A stretch of 64,000 nucleotides of DNA from Lachnospiraceae bacterium (GCA_902363445.1 CABJAB010000005.1:248001-312000); one strand, 5' to 3'. Shown: positions 43,802 through 53,379, counted from the stretch's first letter. The notes: generated by a model from the sequence alone, not told the origin. Numbers and translations are program-made.

Positions 43802-45946
43802 ATGAAACGAGAAAAAGCATATTCCGGCATTGACGGGTTCCGGATTGCCGCCGCGCTGCTGGTCGCAGCTATTCACATTTCTCCCCTCGCCGCCTGGAAC
43901 GAGACCGGTGATTTTATTCTGACACGGGTTGCCGCCCGCGTCGCGGTTCCCTTTTTCTTTATGACCTCCGGCTTTTTTCTGGCAAAGGGAACAGAAAGCC
44001 GTATGGAGAAATTGGCCGCTTTTACAAAAGCCACACTGCGGCTGTACCTGATATCCATGATTTTTTACCTGCCGCTCAACCTCTATATGGGATATTTTAA
44101 TACAAAATTATTTTTACCGGAATTTCTGAAGGATATTCTGTTTGATGGAACCTTGTATCATTTGTGGTACTTTCCGGCTGCTGTCGCGGGGGCCTGGATA
44201 TCGGCGCTCCTTATCCGCAGGATCGGCTGCAAAAAAGCGTTTATTGCCGCGGTCTGTCTCTATGCAGTTGGTCTTTTGGGGGACAGCTATTACGGTCTGT
44301 CGGCAAAGATCCCGGTTTTAAAAACATTCTACGACAATGTGTTTGCCGTCACCGATTACACACGGAATGGGATTTTCTATGCGCCCGTGTTTTTTGTCAT
44401 GGGGGCCTGGATAGCGGAAAACGAGGGAAGGAGAAGCAGGAGAGGACTCCTTTCATATTTCCTCAGCTTTTTGCTCATGCTGGCGCTGATGACTTCAGAG
44501 GGCCTGCTCCTCCGGGCGTTCGGCCTCCAGCGGCATGACAGTATGTATATACTTCTTCTTCCCTGCATGTATCTGCTGTTCCGGTGTCTTCTTTTCTTTC
44601 GTGGAAGAAGAAGGGAAACGCTCCGGGATATGTCCATGGTCATCTATATCGTTCATCCCATGATGATCGTTGTGGTGAGGATGGCAGCGAAGCTGCTTTC
44701 TATACAGAGATATTTAACGGAAAATCCCATGGCGCTTTATCTGGCCGTTCTGTTTCTTTCCGGTCTGACCGGTATCCTATACTGCCGGATCATGCGGGAA
44801 TGGAAGAAGCGTCATCCTGTGCATCTGCCGACGGAAGAATGCCGCTCCTGGGTGGAAATCGACCAGGGGCGCCTTATGCATAATGCCAGGGTCCTGCAGA
44901 AGGATATGCCTCAGGGCTGCCGGCTGATGGCGGTGGTAAAGGCCGGCGCATATGGACATGGAGACGCAGTGACCGCCAAATGCCTGAACCAGGCAGGGGT
45001 CAGGGCGTTTGCCGCAGCGACCATAGACGAGGGAATCACACTGCGAAAGGAAGGAATACAGGGAGAAATCCTGATACTCGGGTATACGCCTCCTTCCAGG
45101 GCAAAGGAACTCAGACGCTGGCGGCTGATGCAGACCGTCTGCGATTATGAGCATGCCCTGGCACTGGAAAAGACGGGGAGATACCTTCAGGTCCATCTGG
45201 CGGTGGATTCAGGGATGCACCGGCTGGGAATCCCTGTGGACGATATAAACCGCGCTGTGGAAGTCTTTCAGATGAAGCATCTGAGGGTAACCGGTATTTT
45301 CACACATTTGTGCGCTGCGGACAGCGGCAGACGGCAGGATATAGAATTCACGGAAAGCCAGATCGGAACGTTTTTTGGGTTTTTAGAGAAACTGTCTGGA
45401 CAAGGAATTGTGCTTCCGAAGATCCACGTGCAGAGCAGCTACGGGTTTTTGAACTATCCGGACATTGACTGTGATTATGTGAGGGCCGGAATCATCTTGT
45501 ACGGGGCGGACAGCAGAACAGATACCTGTGTGAGAAGAAAACTGGATCTGAGACCGGCCCTGGCTCTTAAGTCGACAGTAGTTTCGGTCAGGAAAGTATG
45601 CGCCGGGGAAAGTGTGGGATACGGCAGGGCATATACCGCATCATCCGACCGTGACATAGCAGTCGTTGCCATTGGATATGCGGATGGATATCCGAGGAGC
45701 TTGTCCTGTGGAAGGGGGAGCGCACTGATTAAAGGAAGACGGGCGCCGATAGTGGGACGGATCTGTATGGACCAGATGATGATAGATGTGACAGGGATCC
45801 CGGGAATATCGGCAGGCGATACGGTGACTCTGATCGGAAAGGATGGAGAAGAAGAGATTCTCGCCAGCGAAGTGGCGGAGCAGGCGGGCAGCATTTCCAA
45901 TGAGCTGCTGAGCAGGCTGGGCAGCCGGCTTACGTATCTGTCCTAA
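43802..45946 (+). CDS. vanT: VanT-type membrane-bound serine racemase
   Basis: A 714-residue fusion protein. The N-terminal ~345 residues form about ten transmembrane segments of the acyltransferase-3 type (SGIDGFRIAAALLVAAIHIS; FFFMTSGFFLAKG), thought to aid L-serine uptake. The C-terminal half is an alanine/serine racemase: PLP Lys380 in MAVVKAGAYGHGDAV, RAGIILYGAD and the catalytic tyrosine in SVGYGRAYTA. It supplies D-Ser to VanG. It begins 1 base after vanXY's stop codon, ending the operon. Confidence 0.9.
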   Translation: MKREKAYSGIDGFRIAAALLVAAIHISPLAAWNETGDFILTRVAARVAVPFFFMTSGFFLAKGTESRMEKLAAFTKATLRLYLISMIFYLPLNLYMGYFNTKLFLPEFLKDILFDGTLYHLWYFPAAVAGAWISALLIRRIGCKKAFIAAVCLYAVGLLGDSYYGLSAKIPVLKTFYDNVFAVTDYTRNGIFYAPVFFVMGAWIAENEGRRSRRGLLSYFLSFLLMLALMTSEGLLLRAFGLQRHDSMYILLLPCMYLLFRCLLFFRGRRRETLRDMSMVIYIVHPMMIVVVRMAAKLLSIQRYLTENPMALYLAVLFLSGLTGILYCRIMREWKKRHPVHLPTEECRSWVEIDQGRLMHNARVLQKDMPQGCRLMAVVKAGAYGHGDAVTAKCLNQAGVRAFAAATIDEGITLRKEGIQGEILILGYTPPSRAKELRRWRLMQTVCDYEHALALEKTGRYLQVHLAVDSGMHRLGIPVDDINRAVEVFQMKHLRVTGIFTHLCAADSGRRQDIEFTESQIGTFFGFLEKLSGQGIVLPKIHVQSSYGFLNYPDIDCDYVRAGIILYGADSRTDTCVRRKLDLRPALALKSTVVSVRKVCAGESVGYGRAYTASSDRDIAVVAIGYADGYPRSLSCGRGSALIKGRRAPIVGRICMDQMMIDVTGIPGISAGDTVTLIGKDGEEEILASEVAEQAGSISNELLSRLGSRLTYLS

Positions 45947-45981
45947 GTGTAAAAACAGGGAAGAAAATGTTCGAGAATCGG

Positions 45982-46010
45982 TTGACAGGAAGAAATTCCT
46001 ATAGTATATT
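45982..46010 (+). promoter_or_regulatory. Promoter of tRNA-Thr
   Basis: TTGACA (45982-45987), a 17-base spacer and TATATT (46005-46010), 36 bases before the tRNA. Confidence 0.75.
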
Positions 46011-46045
46011 AGTAACGTTGACAAGCTTTAACAGCTTGGAGACGT

Positions 46046-46118
46046 GCTTCCGTGGCTCAGTTGGTAGAGCAATTGATTCGTAATCAATAGGTCGCCGGTT
46101 CAAGTCCGGCCGGGAGCT
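46046..46118 (+). tRNA. tRNA-Thr (anticodon CGU)
   Basis: A 73-base cloverleaf. The acceptor GCTTCCG pairs with CGGGAGC (one wobble); D arm GCTCAGTTGGTAGAGC; anticodon stem ATTGA/TCAAT with loop TTCGTAA, anticodon CGT, reading ACG; T arm GCCGG-TTCAAGT-CCGGC. The 3' CCA is not encoded. It has its own promoter and terminator. Confidence 0.95.
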
Positions 46119-46124
46119 TAGAGG

Positions 46125-46159
46125 GCCTGTGTCTGACAGATGTCGGATACAGGCTTTTT
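46125..46159 (+). terminator. Terminator after tRNA-Thr
   Basis: GCCTGTGTCTGACA / TGTCGGATACAGGC stem with two wobbles and a two-base loop, then TTTTT. Repeat copy C begins two bases later. Confidence 0.85.
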
Positions 46160-46160
46160 G

Positions 46161-46794
46161 TATACCTTTGAATACCTTTCAAACAAATTTTTTGTCTGAT
46201 TTGCAGGGCAAGAAGAAATCCGCTTCCATCCAGGCGGCTCGCTGGCAGCCGTAACCAGAATCTTTGCGGCCTCCAGTCGGTCCTTTTCAACTGACATGGA
46301 TAAATCGATATTTTTCCATGTCAGATTCCAACAAAAATCCGCATGATATGCGATTTTTGCCTCCCTGCGGCCGGGAAGATTCTGCTAACGCCTTTACGGC
46401 GCTCGCCTTACGATGGAATCGGATCCTTCCTCTTGCTCTTTTTTCCGCACCGAAATAATCGCTCATTTGCCTCGAAAGCCATTGGGGCAGTCCACCGCGG
46501 CCCGCTGCCGTAAGGCGCGCGGGCCATGTGGATATCCAATTCTTTTCTAGAATCAATGGAACGGAAATCATCCAGAATGGTGCGGCAGGCAGGACACCGG
46601 CAGAAAGATTCCGGGGTGGCCTAAAGGTGAGCGCCGCATCGCCAGCGAACCGAAATCGTGACTCCCCGGAACTTCTGCCGGTGTCTTGGTAAAGCCCCTT
46701 CAGGAATGATTCCAAAAAGTATTTGGTTGTATACCCAAGGGCATCCCTTAATGCATACCCTCCGGGCAGGCGCACTTCGTGCGTCAAGGTATAT
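46161..46794 (+). repeat. Dispersed hairpin-rich repeat, copy C (~634 bp, internally deleted)
   Basis: Same orientation as copy A. It starts TATACCTTTGAATACC and ends in the 65-base module TATACCCAAGGGCATCCC...CAAGGTATA (46730-46794). About 150-170 bases found in copy A are missing: AAGGTGAGCGCCGCA joins directly to TCGCCAGCGAACC, removing the CAGAAACGG and GGAAATC hairpins. Retained hairpins: CTGACATGGA/TCCATGTCAG (46291-46324) and AAAAATC/GATTTTT (46333-46358). Confidence 0.88.
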
Positions 46795-46846
46795 TTTTGA
46801 AATCATTTTCTCTGCCCTGCATTTAAAAAGGTATTTAAAGAAATTT
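46795..46846 (-). repeat. Vestigial ends of a further repeat copy
   Basis: Directly after copy C come TTTTTGAAATCATT and, ~25 bases on, AAAAGGTATTTAAAG. These match the right and left ends of the element in inverted order with the body missing, so this looks like a second, almost fully deleted copy abutting copy C. Confidence 0.45.
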
Positions 46847-46874
46847 GCCGGATGAAAGTATTGTCTTTTTATGT

Positions 46875-46880
46875 TATAAT
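46875..46880 (+). promoter_or_regulatory. -10 box of the type III methylase gene
   Basis: TATAAT at 46875-46880, 52 bases before the start codon; no good -35 at the right distance. Confidence 0.4.
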
Positions 46881-46932
46881 TAGTCCGTAAAAAGCAGCAG
46901 GGAGTGCAGTCACCGCAGGAGGATCATGCATC

Positions 46933-48570
46933 ATGCCGACCTTGGAATGGATTGGAAAAGATAAAGTAGTAAGCTATCATCAGAAGGTGCCGTACCGTTT
47001 TCTGGAGCGGAAATACAGCTTTGATGAGGACGGAAGGAAAAAAGAGGACAACGGAAGCGGCAATATGATTATCCGCGGAGATAATCTGGAGGCTTTGAAG
47101 TCGCTCCTCCCTCAATATACAGCCAGCGTTAAATGTATCTATATCGACCCGCCCTACAATACGGGAAATGAAAAATGGATATACAACGACAATGTAAATG
47201 ACCCTAGGATGAGAAAATGGCTCGGAGAGGCCGTCGGAAAGGAAGGGGAAGATCTGTCGCGCCATGATAAATGGCTTTGTATGATGTATCCGCGCCTCAG
47301 ACTGCTGGAAAAGCTGATGGCGCCGGACGGAGCCATATTCATAAGCATCGACAACAATGAAAAATTCAATTTAAAGTTAATATGTGATGAGATATTCGGA
47401 CCGGCCGGATTTGTTGCGGATATAGCCGTCATCAACAATCTGAAGGGACGGAGTGACGATAAATACATCGCCACAGCCCATGAAAGTCTTTTGATCTATC
47501 AGAAAGGAAGCTTTATCACCAGGGGGGTCTCCCTGCCGGAGGAATATGAAAAAGAATATAAGCTGTCCGATGAAAAAGGACGGTACCGGCTCCTGGGGCT
47601 GAGAAAAAGGGGGAGCAATGCCAGGGAAAAGGACAGGCCCAATCTGTTTTACCCCATTTATTACCAAGAAGCATCGGGAAAGCTTTTCCTGGAACCGGAG
47701 GACGGGGCCGTGGAAATATTGCCGAAGCTCTCCAATGGTGAGAACGGGACCTGGAGATGGGGGAAAAGCACGGTTCTGGAGCGGATTTCAGAATTGGAGG
47801 TCCGTCTGGTGAAAAAGAGGATGGAATACGACATTTTTCAAAAGGATTACCTGGAAAGAGAAGAAAAACGCCGGGTCAAGCCAAAATCTTTTTGGTCCGG
47901 CAGCGAATTCGCCAGTGAGACCGGCACCCTTGAGATAAAGTCGATCCTTGGCAAGGGGCAGTTTGACACGCCGAAGCCGGTGGGGATCGTGGAATACTGC
48001 CTGCAGCAGGCTGCAGATAAAGATTCTATTGTTTTAGACAGCTTTGCCGGTTCCGGGACTACGGCCCACGCGGTACTGGATATGAATCGAAAGGACGGCG
48101 GAAACCGGAAATTTATTCTGGTGGAGATGATGGACTATGCGGAAAATGTGACGGCAGAGCGGGTCAGACGGGTGATCTCTGGCGGCGAGAAGACAAAAGG
48201 CCTGGGAGGAGACTTCAGCTTTTATGAGATAGGAGAACCGCTGTTTCTGGACGGGGGACGTCTCAACAGCCAGATAGACGAAGAAAAGCTTAAGGAGTAT
48301 ATCTGGTATACAGAGGCAGGAGGCTCCGTTAGGAATACCTGCGGAGATGAAGATTTACCGTTTTATTTGGGAAAAAGTAAGGGTACTGCGTATTATCTGT
48401 GTCATACGAAGGAACAGGACGCCATGCTGGATTACGATTTTCTGGCGAATATCCGGGAAAGGGCAGAGCATTATGTGATCTATGCAGACAGATGCAGCCT
48501 GAGTGAGGCAGAGCTGTCCCAGTATCAGATAACCTTTAAAAAAGTGCCGAGAGACATAAAGAGGATTTGA
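46933..48570 (+). CDS. Type III restriction-modification DNA methyltransferase (Mod)
   Basis: A 545-residue beta-class adenine methylase. The catalytic DPPY (72-75) is in KCIYIDPPYNTGNEKWIYND, and the AdoMet-binding DSFAGSGTTAHAVLDMN lies near 360; the order (catalytic first) defines the beta class used by type III Mod. The region between (~150-340) is the target-recognition part. DKWLCMMYPRLRLLEKLM is also typical. AGGAGG lies 10 bases before ATG. It is followed by the Res gene after 28 bases. No simple repeats that would give phase variation are seen. Confidence 0.92.
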   Translation: MPTLEWIGKDKVVSYHQKVPYRFLERKYSFDEDGRKKEDNGSGNMIIRGDNLEALKSLLPQYTASVKCIYIDPPYNTGNEKWIYNDNVNDPRMRKWLGEAVGKEGEDLSRHDKWLCMMYPRLRLLEKLMAPDGAIFISIDNNEKFNLKLICDEIFGPAGFVADIAVINNLKGRSDDKYIATAHESLLIYQKGSFITRGVSLPEEYEKEYKLSDEKGRYRLLGLRKRGSNAREKDRPNLFYPIYYQEASGKLFLEPEDGAVEILPKLSNGENGTWRWGKSTVLERISELEVRLVKKRMEYDIFQKDYLEREEKRRVKPKSFWSGSEFASETGTLEIKSILGKGQFDTPKPVGIVEYCLQQAADKDSIVLDSFAGSGTTAHAVLDMNRKDGGNRKFILVEMMDYAENVTAERVRRVISGGEKTKGLGGDFSFYEIGEPLFLDGGRLNSQIDEEKLKEYIWYTEAGGSVRNTCGDEDLPFYLGKSKGTAYYLCHTKEQDAMLDYDFLANIRERAEHYVIYADRCSLSEAELSQYQITFKKVPRDIKRI

Positions 48571-48598
48571 GAAATTGGCGGACAAAGGAGAAATGCGG

Positions 48599-51262
48599 AT
48601 GGAAATAAAGAAATACCAGATCAAAGTCATAGAGAAGCTGCGCCGTTTTCTGGAGCTTTTGAGTACGGAGGAGACGGTCTCGGAGGCGTACAAGAAATTA
48701 TGGGAGGAACAGGGAGTGCAGCTGGGGCCTGACGGTATGCCGGCCTACCAGAATATCATCCGGAGGACCCCTCATGTATGCTTTAAGGTTCCGACCGGAG
48801 GAGGAAAGACATATCTGGCATGCAACTCACTGAAGCCGGTTTTCGACGCGCTGAGTCCGGAACGGATTAAAGTGGCTGTATGGCTGGTGCCTACCGATAC
48901 GATTCTGGAACAGACAGTTGAAAATCTGAAGGATACGGCTCATCCCTACAGACAGAAAATAGACGGAGATTTTGGCGGACGGGTGGAAGTATATACAAAA
49001 GAGGAACTGCTTGGAGGAAAGAATTTTAACTACGGTACGGTGATCGAGCAGCTATCCATCCTGGTGCTTTCCTACGATTCTTTTCGGTCCAGCCGGAAAG
49101 AGGGACGAAAGGCTTATCAGGAGAACAGCAGCCTGCTGCCCTTCCAGAGAGCCCTTGGCGAGCCGGAGCATGTGGTGAAGGGAGCTGACAAGACGTCGCT
49201 GATTCAGGTCATAAGTCAGCTGTCCCCCTTTGTGATCGTGGATGAGAGCCATCATGCGAGAAGCAGTCTGAGTCTGGAGATGCTGGAAAATTTCAATCCG
49301 TGCTTTGTGCTGGATCTGACGGCCACTCCCCGGCCTGAGAGCAATATAATCGCGTATGTGGACGCGGCTCAGCTGAAAGAAGAGCACATGGTAAAGCTGC
49401 CGGTGGTGGTGTATAACCGGGATAGCCAGACAGAAGTCATAGCGGATGCTATAGATCTGCGGAACAATCTGGAAAGGCTGGCGGAAGAAGAGGAAAAGCA
49501 GAGCGGGAGATATATAAGGCCCATTGTATTATTCCAGGCGCAGCCCAGAGGGAGAGAAGACAGCGCCACATTTCAGAAGCTTAAAGAAAAACTCATCGCC
49601 GGCGGAGTGCCGGCCGGAGAGATCGCGGTAAAGACTGCGGAAGTCAATGAGCTCAGGGACAAAGAGCTGACCGAGAAGGACTGCAGTATCCGGTATATCA
49701 TCACAGTCAACGCACTGAAGGAAGGATGGGACTGCCCCTTTGCTTATGTTCTGGCGACGCTTGCTAATAAAACCTCCCGCGTGGATGTGGAGCAGGTCAT
49801 TGGCCGGATTTTGCGGCAGCCTTATACGAAGCAATGTGAGGTGCCTGCCCTTAACATGTCCTATGTCCTGACTTCCTCTAATGATTTTCGAAATACGGTT
49901 GATGAGATCGTAAAGGGGCTTAACAGCGCCGGCTTCAGCAGCAGGGACTGCCGGGTACCGGGAGCGGAAGAAGAAGCGGAAGAAAAAGCGGAAGGCAGAG
50001 AAACGTGTGCCGGTGGAATGGATACAGGCCGGGATTCTATAAGCTTACAGAGAACGGAGACAGAAGAATTTCTGGACTTTGATGACAGGAAGCTGGAGAA
50101 GGAGCTGGAAAAACGCAGAGAGAGGAATGAGCATCAGACGGAGCCGCTGCCCTTATTTGGAGCCGCCTCCATGCTGCAGATGGCTTCAGAACAGCTGAAG
50201 GCGTATGAAAAAGAGATAAATGACACAAAAGGAGAAAGCTTTGACTGGCCGGAAGCCCCGCCCCAGGAGGTGAGAGACAGGATGAAGATCTTCCATATGA
50301 AGCCGGAATTCAAAAAAAAGGCTATGGCGCTGCAGATTCCGGTGTTTTACCGCGAAACACCGTACAATATCATCACAGGCGCCAGCTGTGTGCCGCTTCG
50401 CCAGGAGCACCTGACGGAAGGATTTACATTGAAGGGCAAGCCATACGATATAAGGCTTGACCATATTTCCCAGGAACTGTACCGCGTGGATGTCGAAGGC
50501 TCTGAAGACGCCGTTCCCAAAGCATTTAAAATGAATGAAATGGAAAGGGCCTATTTCCGGGAGATTTTATCCAAGCTGCCGGAAGAGAGGCGTATCCAGA
50601 ATCATAAAGAGATTATCTGCAAACACCTGGGCAGCCTGAATCAGGTGGATTCTCTGGAGCTGGCGGAATATGTAGACCGGATCGTGGATAATATGGACCG
50701 GGACCAGCTGGCAGAGCTGGAAAAAATGGTTTTTGGATACGCGGAGGCTATCAAAAAGAAAGTGCTTGAGCTGCTTAAAAAGCACCAGCTGAAGCAGTTT
50801 CAATTGTGGCTGGAACAGGGAAAGATCACCTGCCGTCCTCATTACCGGCTGCCGGAGACGATCTCGCCTGTTCATGCAGTCACGACCATAGGAATGTCCC
50901 TGTACACAGGTGAAGAGAAGATGAACAGCCTGGAGCACAAGATGATCATGGCGCTCACCGGTCTTAAGAATGTGGTATGGTGGCATAGGAATATTGCGAA
51001 ACGCGGCCTGAATATCAGCGGTTTTGAGAATCACTATCCGGATCTGCTCGTGTTCACGGACAAAGGAAATCTGATCGTGGTCGAGACAAAATCAGAACAT
51101 CTGGAGAACTGGGACAGCAAGGACAAGCTGATGCTGGGCCGTGCCTGGGAAAAGGCTGCCGGGAGCCGGTTCCGCTATTATATGGTATTTGATGAAAAAC
51201 ATAATGATTGGGACGGGGCCGTGACATTTGAAGAGTTTTTTAAGATCATTAAGGAGCTGTAG
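48599..51262 (+). CDS. Type III restriction enzyme helicase-nuclease subunit (Res)
   Basis: An 887-residue SF2 helicase-nuclease. Walker A VPTGGGKTYLACNSL, motif II VDESHH, motif III DLTATPRPES, and late helicase motifs VNALKEGWDCPFAYVLATLA and QVIGRILRQP are intact. The C-terminal PD-(D/E)xK nuclease reads ENHYPDLLVFTD ... LIVVETKSEH. With Mod it cuts DNA carrying unmodified sites. ATG 48599 gives the best spacing from AAAGGAG; 48593 and TTG 48575 are in frame. A Glu/Ala-rich insertion (AEEEAEEKAEGRE, ~460) lies after the helicase. Confidence 0.92.
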   Translation: MEIKKYQIKVIEKLRRFLELLSTEETVSEAYKKLWEEQGVQLGPDGMPAYQNIIRRTPHVCFKVPTGGGKTYLACNSLKPVFDALSPERIKVAVWLVPTDTILEQTVENLKDTAHPYRQKIDGDFGGRVEVYTKEELLGGKNFNYGTVIEQLSILVLSYDSFRSSRKEGRKAYQENSSLLPFQRALGEPEHVVKGADKTSLIQVISQLSPFVIVDESHHARSSLSLEMLENFNPCFVLDLTATPRPESNIIAYVDAAQLKEEHMVKLPVVVYNRDSQTEVIADAIDLRNNLERLAEEEEKQSGRYIRPIVLFQAQPRGREDSATFQKLKEKLIAGGVPAGEIAVKTAEVNELRDKELTEKDCSIRYIITVNALKEGWDCPFAYVLATLANKTSRVDVEQVIGRILRQPYTKQCEVPALNMSYVLTSSNDFRNTVDEIVKGLNSAGFSSRDCRVPGAEEEAEEKAEGRETCAGGMDTGRDSISLQRTETEEFLDFDDRKLEKELEKRRERNEHQTEPLPLFGAASMLQMASEQLKAYEKEINDTKGESFDWPEAPPQEVRDRMKIFHMKPEFKKKAMALQIPVFYRETPYNIITGASCVPLRQEHLTEGFTLKGKPYDIRLDHISQELYRVDVEGSEDAVPKAFKMNEMERAYFREILSKLPEERRIQNHKEIICKHLGSLNQVDSLELAEYVDRIVDNMDRDQLAELEKMVFGYAEAIKKKVLELLKKHQLKQFQLWLEQGKITCRPHYRLPETISPVHAVTTIGMSLYTGEEKMNSLEHKMIMALTGLKNVVWWHRNIAKRGLNISGFENHYPDLLVFTDKGNLIVVETKSEHLENWDSKDKLMLGRAWEKAAGSRFRYYMVFDEKHNDWDGAVTFEEFFKIIKEL

Positions 51263-51341
51263 ACAATATGCCGCGAGGCAGCTTGAAATAAAAAATGAGT
51301 AGAGAGAAACAGGATAAATAGCCATTCATAGGAAAAAGTGC

Positions 51342-51370
51342 TTGCAATTTGCGGCAGTATGGTGTAGAAT
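51342..51370 (+). promoter_or_regulatory. Promoter of asd
   Basis: TTGCAA (51342-51347), a 17-base spacer and TAGAAT (51365-51370). The ~80-base leader holds a small TGCGC...GCGCA hairpin but is too short for a lysine riboswitch. Confidence 0.6.
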
Positions 51371-51455
51371 ACTGCAAAGGAAAGACAGATGTGCGCGCAA
51401 CAAAGACATGTTTGCGCAGCTTGTCAAATATAATGAAATACGAGGAGAATATGAG

Positions 51456-52547
51456 ATGGATAGGAAAGAGAAACTGAGAGTCGGTGTATTAGGCGCGACA
51501 GGTATGGTCGGCCAGCGTTTTATTTCCCTGCTGGAGAACCATCCCTGGTATGACGTGGTCACGGTGGCGGCGAGCCCCAGGAGCGCGGGCAAGGCCTATG
51601 AGGATGCGGTCGGAGAGCGCTGGAAGCTGGATACTCCCATGCCGGAAGGCGTGAAGAAGCTGGTAGTGAAGGACCTGCACAACATTGATGAAGTAGTCGC
51701 AGATGTGGACTTTGTATTCAGCGCCGTTGATATGACGAAGGATGAGATTCGTGCTATTGAAGAGGCTTATGCGAAGGCTGAGGTGCCGGTGGTTTCCAAT
51801 AACAGTGCCCATCGGTGGACGCCGGATGTGCCGATGATCATCCCCGAACTGAATCCGGAGCATGCAGAGGTGATCGATTCTCAGAAAAAACGTCTTGGAA
51901 CAAAAAGGGGTTTCATTGCCGTAAAGCCCAATTGTTCGATTCAGAGCTATACTCCCGCGTTTCATGCGCTTCGTGAGTTTGGAATAAAGACAGCAGTTGT
52001 GACTACATATCAGGCTATTTCCGGTGCGGGCAAGACCTTCAAAGATTGGCCTGAGATGATCGACAACGTGATCCCCTATATAGGTGGCGAAGAAGAAAAA
52101 TCAGAACAGGAGCCTTTGAAGATTTGGGGAAAGGTAGAAGACGGCGTCATCAAGAAAGCTGAGGGGCCGGTGATCACGTCCCAGTGTATCCGTGTTCCGG
52201 TGTCCAATGGACATACGGCGGCCGTTTTTGTGACCTTTGATAAGAAGCCTTCTAAGGAAGAGATTCTGGACCGCTGGGCGAAGTTCGAAGGTGAGCCCCA
52301 GAAGCTCGGTCTTCCCAGCGCTCCGAAGCCGTTCCTTAAATATTTTGAAGAGGATAACCGTCCCCAGGTGAAGCTGGACCGTGACTATGAAAACGGCATG
52401 GGTGTGACATTGGGTCGTCTGAGAGAGGACACGGTATTTGACTACAAATTCGTGGGACTGTCCCATAATACGGTCAGAGGTGCAGCGGGAGGCGCGATTC
52501 TCTGCGCGGAGCTTCTGACGGCGAAAGGATATATCACGAAGAAGTGA
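51456..52547 (+). CDS. asd: Aspartate-semialdehyde dehydrogenase
   Basis: A 363-residue NADP enzyme of the threonine/lysine/methionine pathway. LRVGVLGATGMVGQRFISLL is the nucleotide loop, and the catalytic cysteine is in IAVKPNCSIQSYTPAFHAL. GLSHNTVRGAAGGAILCAEL ends the protein. Sequence and length fit the archaeal/fungal-type branch rather than the E. coli one. ATG 51456 has GAGGAG upstream. Its product feeds ThrC. Confidence 0.95.
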   Translation: MDRKEKLRVGVLGATGMVGQRFISLLENHPWYDVVTVAASPRSAGKAYEDAVGERWKLDTPMPEGVKKLVVKDLHNIDEVVADVDFVFSAVDMTKDEIRAIEEAYAKAEVPVVSNNSAHRWTPDVPMIIPELNPEHAEVIDSQKKRLGTKRGFIAVKPNCSIQSYTPAFHALREFGIKTAVVTTYQAISGAGKTFKDWPEMIDNVIPYIGGEEEKSEQEPLKIWGKVEDGVIKKAEGPVITSQCIRVPVSNGHTAAVFVTFDKKPSKEEILDRWAKFEGEPQKLGLPSAPKPFLKYFEEDNRPQVKLDRDYENGMGVTLGRLREDTVFDYKFVGLSHNTVRGAAGGAILCAELLTAKGYITKK

Positions 52548-52568
52548 TCAATACCCCTAAGTAAAAGA

Positions 52569-52612
52569 ACCGCCGGAATCTGGTCATCAGACTCCGGCGG
52601 TCCTTTTATTTT
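52569..52612. terminator. Terminator after asd (also near the end of the convergent gene)
   Basis: ACCGCCGGA-A-TCTG pairs with CAGA-C-TCCGGCGGT around a five-base loop, then CCTTTTATTTTTTT. The minus-strand gene stops in its tail. Confidence 0.85.
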
Positions 52613-53379
52613 TTTGGTTCATAGAGATAGGCGGTATAAGCCGTATCCCGATGATAACCGAGTTTTTCGGCAAGGGAGACGGAGCGAAGATCATGGGCAT
52701 CCCAGCTCGGATAGAGGTTCCGTTCCATACATTGGAGGATCAGAAGAGAAGCGCAGGCACAGGCAAGCCCCCGGTTCCGATATTCCTTTTTAGTATCCAC
52801 TTCGATTTCTATGCCCTCCCGATAAACAGCATAGGAAGAGGCTCCGGAAACCAGACGGCCTTTATAAAGGGCGACAGTCCCGATTCCCATGGACTGATAT
52901 TGCTGGTAAGAAGAAAAATTGGAGCAGAGATCTCTGGACCATTCTTCTTCCCAGGCCATGTGATAAAGTGATTCATCGATCATGGCCAGCCGATAACCGT
53001 CAGGGATGGCGTTTACATAAGAGCGAAGCCGGTCACGGTCAAATATATCCGGTTCTTTTTTTATGGAATACCTCTGGAATTTGGAAACGGAAGCTCCACA
53101 TGTCTGTTCGATACACGTTTCCCATGGGGGACCTTGAGGAATGAGCAGCGCCGGATAGTGAGGAAGATTCTCTGAAAGAGAGGGAATCAGCTCCGGGCAA
53201 GGAAGGCCCGCCAGACAACAAAAATCTCCAACGATGATCCTGGCAGAACGGGGAGATTCTGCCGAGTCGGCCCATGCTTTTCCCATATAGCCCTGAAGGC
53301 AGGACCAGATCATGGTTTCATTCCAGTTTTCAAAGAGGGGAAGGATAGAACCGATATTATCACGTTCAATGGGTATCAT
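52606..53379 (-). CDS. GNAT acetyltransferase of the ZmaR-like family
   Basis: A 257-residue two-domain GNAT protein. The C-terminal part (~150-257) carries the acetyl-CoA fold: VALYKGRLVSGASSYAVYRE, EIEVDTKKEYRNRGLACACA and AEKLGYHRDTAYTAYLYEPK. The whole-length pattern resembles the family that includes the zwittermicin-resistance enzyme ZmaR. The substrate is unknown. ATG 53379 follows AAGGAGG; an upstream in-frame start at 53412 is unlikely. Confidence 0.82.
   Translation of the reverse strand: MIPIERDNIGSILPLFENWNETMIWSCLQGYMGKAWADSAESPRSARIIVGDFCCLAGLPCPELIPSLSENLPHYPALLIPQGPPWETCIEQTCGASVSKFQRYSIKKEPDIFDRDRLRSYVNAIPDGYRLAMIDESLYHMAWEEEWSRDLCSNFSSYQQYQSMGIGTVALYKGRLVSGASSYAVYREGIEIEVDTKKEYRNRGLACACASLLILQCMERNLYPSWDAHDLRSVSLAEKLGYHRDTAYTAYLYEPKK

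Noticed and set aside
46933..48570. Phase variation of the type III methylase
   Set aside because: No tract of short tandem repeats or long homopolymer in the gene or its start.
51371..51455. Lysine riboswitch or T-box before asd
   Set aside because: The leader is only ~80 bases with one small hairpin; neither element would fit.
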